NCBI GenBank assembly: GCA_036873755.1
Contig: JAVTVY010037147.1
Span: 94,375-158,374, forward strand
Reading direction: 5' to 3'
DNA: 64,000 nt
From: Hanleya hanleyi
Lineage: Eukaryota > Mollusca > Polyplacophora > Lepidopleurida > Hanleyidae
This document shows positions 57,944 through 64,000 of this stretch, piece after piece; position 1 is the first letter of the stretch; each line of letters opens with the position of its first letter. A model generated the notes under the pieces. That model ran no database searches. It was given only the letters and a program-made list of their open reading frames with translations, and was not told the DNA's origin. A program made the position numbers and the translations under genes.

Positions 57944-58915
57944 TTGCCATTGGACGATTCTGTCTGAATCGGGATAATTTAATGTATGAGAACGTATGGC
58001 AAATATTAGCAACGGGTGAATCGTTGATGCGACGAAGAAGAGGCTTTTATTAAGCGCACGCACATTTAGATGTTGGTCAATCAGTTACGGGCGAACGTAA
58101 ATTGACTGGATGGCAATAGTTATTCAGGCCAGTAGCTGAGGGGGTTCAGAGGGTGCGTCCGCATCCCCCCGCTGGACCGACGCTGTTCCGCCCGAATAAA
58201 AGTCCACAACTGACACATAGGTGTGGAATAGAATTTGATACTAAATGTCGAAATTTGCTATCAGAATGCACCAGAACGCGTCATTTTGCATTGGAAAATT
58301 TAAAAATTTCATAATCTCATCAGTCTAATGAAGTCCTTACAAATAGAAATTGAAGCCTGAACCCACCGCCTTGTATCCAGAATTTGAAGAATTCCCGGCA
58401 GGGGCAGGCCCATGTCTTTCAAAACCTTAAAGTCCAGGACTGAGTTGTGCATCTAACATCTGGAAGTCTGAAAGGTTTCACAAAGCTACAAAATGCTGAA
58501 CAAATTTGAAAATAATCTCGAGAAACGGAAGACCTCTGTCCCGATTAGGTCTAGGACTTATTATTCCAGTCCGTATACTGGATCATAGCTTACGTGCGAG
58601 AAGATTAGTTCCGCTTAAGGTATCTTCCCATACATTTATACACCACTCTACATAGTTCTTGAAAGTAACCATTCCGTCAATATGCATTCGAACGCACCAT
58701 TTTACTAAATTTAAATTTAGAAAATCCCGCGGATAAAGAAAATATAATTTCCACTACAAAAAATATGTTCACGCTTTCAAATCAATCATAGAAATATGCT
58801 CTCAGAACGCGCCATTTCACGTCTAGATTTTCACAAATTTTCCGGTGGAGCATATCCTCGGATCCCCCTAGCACTCTACCAAAGTTCTTTGAAGTAAAAG
58901 TATTCCATCAAAATG
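57944..58915. other. Sequence present in block B only
   Basis: About 1 kb that interrupts the block A/B alignment. It sits between GGGCGACCATGTGACCG and CCATTTTACTAAATTGTGACTT, which are nearly adjacent in block A (30.74 kb). Internal words such as CGCCATTTCACGTCTA-ATTTT and CCATTTTACTAAATT recur several times, so it looks like a degenerate repeat array. Deletion in A between such repeats is plausible. Confidence 0.5.
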
Positions 58916-60071
58916 CACCGGAAAGTGCCATTTTACTAAATTGTGACTTTAAAACTCCCAGGAATATATGTTCCAATTCAGAAACTCGTTTCATGTTTTT
59001 ACTTTTTCAAAAGTCGGAAATATGCTGTGAAAACGTGCCGGAATGCGTCATTTCACGTCTAAATTCAAAACAGATTTCCGAGAGAGCATGCTCCCGGACC
59101 CCCCTATCAGGTCTTCGTGCCTTCGGCGCTCGCATTTCGAATTCCACTTCCATGGTAATCGAACCCCCAATTCAGAACCCAGCCTACGGGCTTGTTATCA
59201 ATCAACGTCTGAAGTCTTTGTACTGTGTCGAACTGATGTTCTATTGTATTCAGGTTGAAGTTTCTAGCGTGCTTGGGTAGCATGTCGTCTACGGACACAT
59301 GCCGGCCAAAACAGTATCAAGTCATGGTGGAGTTGAGAAGTTCTGTACAGTTACACGCCGATGAACCGTCTTTAGACAAACCCGACTGTTGAAACTGAAT
59401 AAGAACTATGAAGTAGGTGATGAAGACTCCCACAATCTACAACAAAGATATATATGTAATTAATATGAAAGCTCCTGCAAACTGAAATCGCCGGCTTACA
59501 ACTGGACCATTACAAAAACATTGTGATTGGCCGCCTGTTATTCCGGGTTTCAACATATGCTGATGAAAACACTGGATGAATCGACTGATGAAATGTTTTT
59601 AAAGTGGAAGATATGTCCCGATACATTTGATTTCCTATAAAACAATCAAAGCGAGTTCTTCTTGAACACACTATTCTGATGTGAACATGAATACATACTT
59701 GTGAACATTTTTATGCTGGAAATGCTTCACTCACCGTTAGAACGGTTGGTTTATCAATAACGAACAAGTCAATAGCCGTCAGTCCGATGGATTCCCCGGT
59801 CAATTTGCTGAGAAATATGTTCATCTTTCAAGAAAGAAAAAAATTTTGGATAGTACATTTTGCTTTCGGCCTATGTTTCAACGTGGAGAGATATTTCAAA
59901 TTGATGATAACTGGCATAAATATGGTAAATATGGATCAGCTTATCCCATTGTACTTACATTACTGATCATTCTGGCTACCGTGAATATACCAGACCGGTT
60001 GAAGCATATGCCGATGACAAACTGAACTACTCGGAAAGGATATGTGACGTTTACATACGAAAAACTCCTTT

Positions 60072-60595
60072 TTGTGTAATGGTAATGAAGCCGATTTTAT
60101 TTCCACTCTAAAACCTGCCATATAAGACTTTTCTTGAAGTATGCATACTGAAATATCCCCTTCGAAAAAACTTAGATGTTCAGTTGAATAGAAATGGAGG
60201 TATGATTGACCAAAATGTGCTCGCGGGCTTATTTTGGTATTTTTGGGCATTTTCATGAAGGGTTTTCTCCTGTAGCAAAAATACGACACCTCAAACCAAA
60301 ACCATTCGTGGTCCTTTCCAATAAAGAAACTTCCTAATATATTGTGCGACAAAATTATTTTGGTTTGAGGTGTCATATTTTTTTCTATAAGAGAAAATCC
60401 CCACTGTAAATTCCTCAAAAATACCGAATCAGGCCGAGGAGCACGTTTTGATCAATCATATCTTCATTTTTGTACAACGGAGCATCGCATTTTTTTCCAG
60501 GCTGATATTTCAGTATGTAAACTTCTAGAAAAATCTGTTTTGGCAGGTTTTGGATTGAAAAACAAATTCAGCTTGATTACCATCACACACAAGGT
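60072..60595. mobile_element. Foldback element in block B
   Basis: Counterpart of the 32.66-33.13 kb foldback. The arms converge on GACACCTCAAACCAAAACCA and TTTTGGTTTGAGGTGTCAT, with a slightly longer centre. Arm-to-arm divergence is higher than copy-to-copy divergence, so it formed before the block was duplicated. Confidence 0.7.
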
Positions 60596-60684
60596 AATTA
60601 TTCTCGTATTGTCGTCAAATATCCTTTATGCTAGAATCTATATCGTAGATTGTCTCGCGTCAGTGAATCTGTTATTTGAAATCG

Positions 60685-60852
60685 AAATCCATTATAGGTG
60701 ATTGATAACTATGTTTGTTTTACGAGAACTGACACAAGATTCAGGGAGTTATTTAGAATGTACATTACAAATCCATTATAGGTGATTGATAACTATGTTT
60801 GATTTACGAGAACTGACACAGGATTCAGGGAGTTATTTAGAATGTGCATTAC
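60685..60852 (+). repeat. 84-bp tandem duplication private to block B
   Basis: Two adjacent copies of an 84-bp segment beginning AAATCCATTATAGGTGATTG and ending GTACATTAC / GTGCATTAC. Block A has a single copy (about 33.22-33.31 kb). Confidence 0.85.
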
Positions 60853-62194
60853 AAATGAGAGACGCCAAATAAGGGTGGATTTATCACAAGGCAATGAAAG
60901 ATATAGGAATATTGTTTATTTGTTTATTGTTTATTAGACATCAATCTCAACAGACCCATGGGGCCCAGTTACAGAGGCGATAACAAAAATATATTAATAA
61001 TGCCTAATAAATGATAACTAATAGATAAATAGATAACTACATATTTAAAATTAAAAAAAAATAATTAAATTAGAATAATATATAGTTGAGTCACATTTAT
61101 ACAAATATACAAATGTAGCTTTGACTAATACTCCTGCTGTGTTGGAATATGAGTTAAGTTGCGCCAAAACCAAATTGACTTCACAATGAACACTCGAAAG
61201 ACTAAAATCAAAATGCCCTGAGAGTTTTTCATCGGCACATTATACGAGTTGTCGTTTCACATAATTTTTTATGGTTGCGCTGTTGATGGGATCGTTTTTA
61301 ATCATCCCCATTTTAAAACATGAACAGTTTGGACCGGAAAAGAGAAAACCTAAATACTTACCGTTTGATGAGAATGTCTATTTTGAAATGTTTCAATGAC
61401 ATTTAGTTTGCTTAAAATATTGTAATACTATTTTAAATAATATTGTAGACAGTCTGTTCTCTCTTTTTCTAATCGCACGAATCGAATCAATATTACCTGG
61501 AGAGAAAATTCTGCTGAAGTCTGCTCGACTTTAATGTCATGAATAGATTTCAGTGGAGCATGCGCCTGAAAAATAAAATTGTCAAAAATTAACAGGTTTA
61601 ACCCTTACTAATTTGTTCAAATTATAAGCGATAAAGTGCTCAGGCTTCGAAATATACGAGAACCTATGTTTTGTCGTCTTAGGTTATGTCTTCAAAATAT
61701 GTTGTTGACATATTTAACCTATGAATAATTATGATTAACGAGTGACCATACGAATGAACAAACCGTGGAAACACGACGACATACTACATGTATATTATCA
61801 ATGCCATCTGCAGGTGTATGTCAACCAAATCTTCCTTACTCGTGGAGTGATGACATACAAACGTTCTGAATTTGGAATTTCTCGAATTTGAATTACAATT
61901 ATTTATTTCGAACAAAAATTCAGCACTCACCATGTGGTTCAAGTATCCACCTCCAAAAGCAATGACAGACAAGTACGCCAAGTTGGTTACTAACCAAAAT
62001 ATATGCGAGACAAGGATAAACGGATCAGAAAATATGCCATCTTGCCAAATAATGTTATACAACATCGCCATCACAGCAAACATGCTACACCCAATACCCA
62101 CAATGTTGAACATTTTAAGTGTATCGTCCGCTGTCTCAACGATTCGGCAAATTGTCTGGTGTCGCCGCCGATAGTCTATGGGCTTATGTAACAT

Positions 62195-62514
62195 TTTCCA
62201 GATTTGTCATTTTTTCGGGTAGATTCTTGGCACTCATGTCTAAACACATCTAGAAAGTTCGCTGATTAAGAAAAGAATGGGTGCCAGTTTTTGCATTAAC
62301 ATTTGGGACCTCCATTTGAATTTCAAAATGGCCATCATCGAAAATCATTTTTTAAACATAATTGCCAATTATTCATTCAAATGTCATCCAATATTTGTTT
62401 CATTTTATCTAAACTCTTATAAAGGGGCCAACCATTCATTGGAAACAAAATAAGAACACTATAAATACTCTAAATTAGCAAAAATCCAAGATGGTCACCA
62501 GATTTCAGGATTTG
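62195..62514. other. No gene recognised
   Basis: Unique-looking sequence just beyond the breakpoint of block B. Confidence 0.4.
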
Positions 62515-63540
62515 TTTACGTAGCCCCATATAGTCCCATACTAGGGGTATAGGACCAATGTTTGTCCCACTGGGAAACGTACTTCTAGACATTTGCGGTA
62601 TGGTTGTTTTGATTTGTTTTTTCTCGTCAAGACAAACATGGTAGGAAGTGTCCCGGCACGAAACGGTGAAATTTTTGAAAAAAGTTTGAGGTCTGTCTAT
62701 AGCCCCATATAGACCCATATACTGGGGTATAAGCCCAATGTATGTATAAATCCATACTGGGTGGACGTGATGGAGTCTAGGTGAGTCCCTGGTGGTCCAA
62801 TGGTGTCGTATGTGGTCTTATTTTGAAACTCTCATGCAGGAGCACTTGACTACACTAATAATTCGTACGTTGTCAATAATTGGCGCATGCGCAGCCCGGC
62901 CGTAGTATAGAAAGCAGGCATTTTTGGGGGGTGTATGGGTGTGTTTGGGTTAGAGATGGGCTATTCACGGTTCGAATGGGTCGTGTGAGGTATCTATGTG
63001 AAGCCTATGTAATGGAGCATCTGGTGGCGTGGATGTGGGGTAGAAATATGGTCATTCTGCGCATGCGCAGTCTGGCCGTAGTATAGAAAGCAGGCATTTG
63101 GGGGGGTATGTGGGTGTGTGTTTGGGGTAGAGATGACCGCTATGGGTCCGAATGGGTCATGGAAGGTGTCAAAGTGAAGCTTGTGTGGGTTAGAGTCAGA
63201 ATGGTGTGTTTTCAAATGCAAGTCGCGTCAATCTGCGCATGCGCAGTTGGTTGTAGTAAGTAAAGTGGCCATTTTGTGGCAGTGAATGAAGGTATTTGGT
63301 GTAGAGAGGGACCATCCTTGGTCCGAAGCGTCGTGTGAGGTGTCATTTTGTAGTTCTTGGGGTGTAGACCCCAATTTGAGGGATGTTCACGTCATCTGTG
63401 ACGTCATTGGTGACGTCATCAGTACGAGTAGTAGCCAAAGTGGACATTTTGGGGTAGTGAAAGGAAGGTATTTGGTGTAGAGAGGGACCATCCTTGGTCC
63501 GAATGCGTTGTATGAGGTGTCATATTGTAGCAACGCCCGC
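62515..63540 (+). repeat. Diverged ~176-bp tandem array
   Basis: GCATGCGCAG landmarks at 62885, 63061 and 63237 are 176 bp apart. GGTATTTGGTGTAGAGAGGG recurs about 180 bp apart (63.29 and 63.47 kb). An earlier pair, TAGCCCCATATAG-CCCATA, recurs about 178 bp apart (62.52 and 62.70 kb). Together these suggest about six diverged units with a common period. Short open frames here are not coding. Confidence 0.6.
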
Positions 63541-64000
63541 CAACGCCAAGCTTAATGCTTCAACGCCCTGGTGAAATAGCTCAGAAATTCTGATTTTCTA
63601 GATATTCCATGTAATTGTCACTCATTCTTCGAAATGCACTGACGCCCGTCAACGCTTGTAGTTATGCCTTAACGCTCTAACATAACGCCTTGACGCCATG
63701 ATATAGACCGGAGAGAGAACAACAACAAAAACAAGGATGACACATGAGAGAACAAAAACAACAAGAAGTTTTTTCATATAGTTTATTTTCCCCAATGTTA
63801 CATCATACCCACGCTGGAGGAGCCGCGTTGGGTATGTTTACAACTCAAAAAGACTCTTGCCCAATCAGAGGCCACCATTTGCATCTATCATATTCGTTCC
63901 TGTCCGTTAGATGTAGTCTTGTCCAATCAGAAGTCGCCATTTCAGCAAGTTCCATCTTCAGCCATGTTCGCTCTGAACAGTTTATTCTAATCATCGTCGG
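63541..64000. other. Non-coding; two CCAATCAGA words near the end
   Basis: GACGCC/AACGCC-rich words occur at 63.53-63.71 kb. Further on, CCCAATCAGAGGCCACCATTT and TCCAATCAGAAGTCGCCATTT lie about 60 bp apart (63.87 and 63.93 kb) in an imperfect direct repeat. Each contains a CCAAT box. This could be a promoter for a gene beyond the window, or just a repeat. Confidence 0.35.

Larger units (their letters stand above)
56412..62171 (+). repeat. Duplicated block B (pairs with 28140-34593)
   Basis: Collinear with block A and diverged by substitutions and small indels. It has an extra ~130 bp near 56.82-56.95 kb, about 1 kb extra at 57.94-58.92 kb, and an 84-bp tandem duplication at 60.69-60.85 kb. 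It lacks the 29.16-30.37 kb segment and the intronic Penelope copy of block A. It ends within receptor exon 1, at GTGTCGCCGCCGA. Confidence 0.85.
59317..62194 (-). pseudogene. 3' half of the gustatory-receptor-like gene (block B copy)
   Basis: Contains the end of exon 1 (61931-62171), exon 2 (61497-61565), exon 3 (59735-59824) and exon 4 (59317-59436). All are in frame, with phase-0 introns and splice sites conserved; the exon 3 acceptor is AAG instead of CAG. The TYFIVLIQF motif and stop codon are intact. The first ~320 residues are missing because the block ends inside exon 1. An in-frame Met just past the breakpoint (62194) would give about 180 residues, lacking most membrane segments. It is presumably a truncated pseudogene, unless a different upstream exon has been captured. 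Confidence 0.8.

Overview
The window looks like invertebrate, probably lophotrochozoan or other marine invertebrate, nuclear DNA. It is AT-rich, has spliced genes with GT/AG introns, and is packed with decayed transposable elements and tandem arrays. There are no operons, no bacterial signals and no recognisable tRNA or rRNA. I cannot name the species.

The most gene-like locus is at 31.2-35.6 kb on the minus strand. It is a four-exon gustatory-receptor-like (insect chemoreceptor superfamily) gene. Its last three introns are phase 0 and its last exon carries the family's TY-x5-QF motif in the final membrane segment. It lies at one end of a block (28.1-34.6 kb) that recurs at 56.4-62.2 kb. The second copy carries only the 3' half of the receptor gene. 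A SAP-domain first exon at 48.7 kb starts a second, apparently decayed, multi-exon gene.

The most notable mobile element is a Penelope-like retroelement with an N-terminal GIY-YIG nuclease ahead of the reverse transcriptase (permuted order, as in the Naiad/Chlamys group). A full-length copy lies at 40.9-45.9 kb. It is preceded head-to-tail by a 5'-truncated copy (39.9-40.9 kb) and is split by a 1.6-kb LINE fragment with an 11-bp target duplication. Removing the insert leaves one open frame of 995 codons. Truncated relatives are scattered at 3.9, 14.3, 14.8, 15.6, 27.8, 28.8, 31.3, 38.1, 46.5 and 57.1 kb.

Other elements are: a decayed LTR retrotransposon (15.8-18.9 kb) with integrase upstream of reverse transcriptase (Gmr1-like order); an I/Nimb-type LINE with APE, RT and RNase H domains (21.8-27.5 kb) carrying a nested hairpin MITE; a fragment of a second Penelope-like element (18.9 kb); a TTAA-flanked MITE family (13.0-15.5 kb); a foldback element inside a receptor intron; and several tandem arrays (20.3-21.8, 47.1-48.1, 51.4-52.7, 54.6-55.8 and 62.5-63.5 kb). 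Some arrays are open in several frames without being genes.

The layout is: 0-13 kb, mostly non-coding with small repeats; 13-28 kb, a nested transposon graveyard; 28-36 kb, duplication A and the receptor gene; 38-47 kb, the Penelope cluster; 47-56 kb, hairpin and G-rich arrays around the SAP gene; 56-62 kb, duplication B; 62.5-64 kb, a terminal tandem array and a region with two CCAAT motifs.
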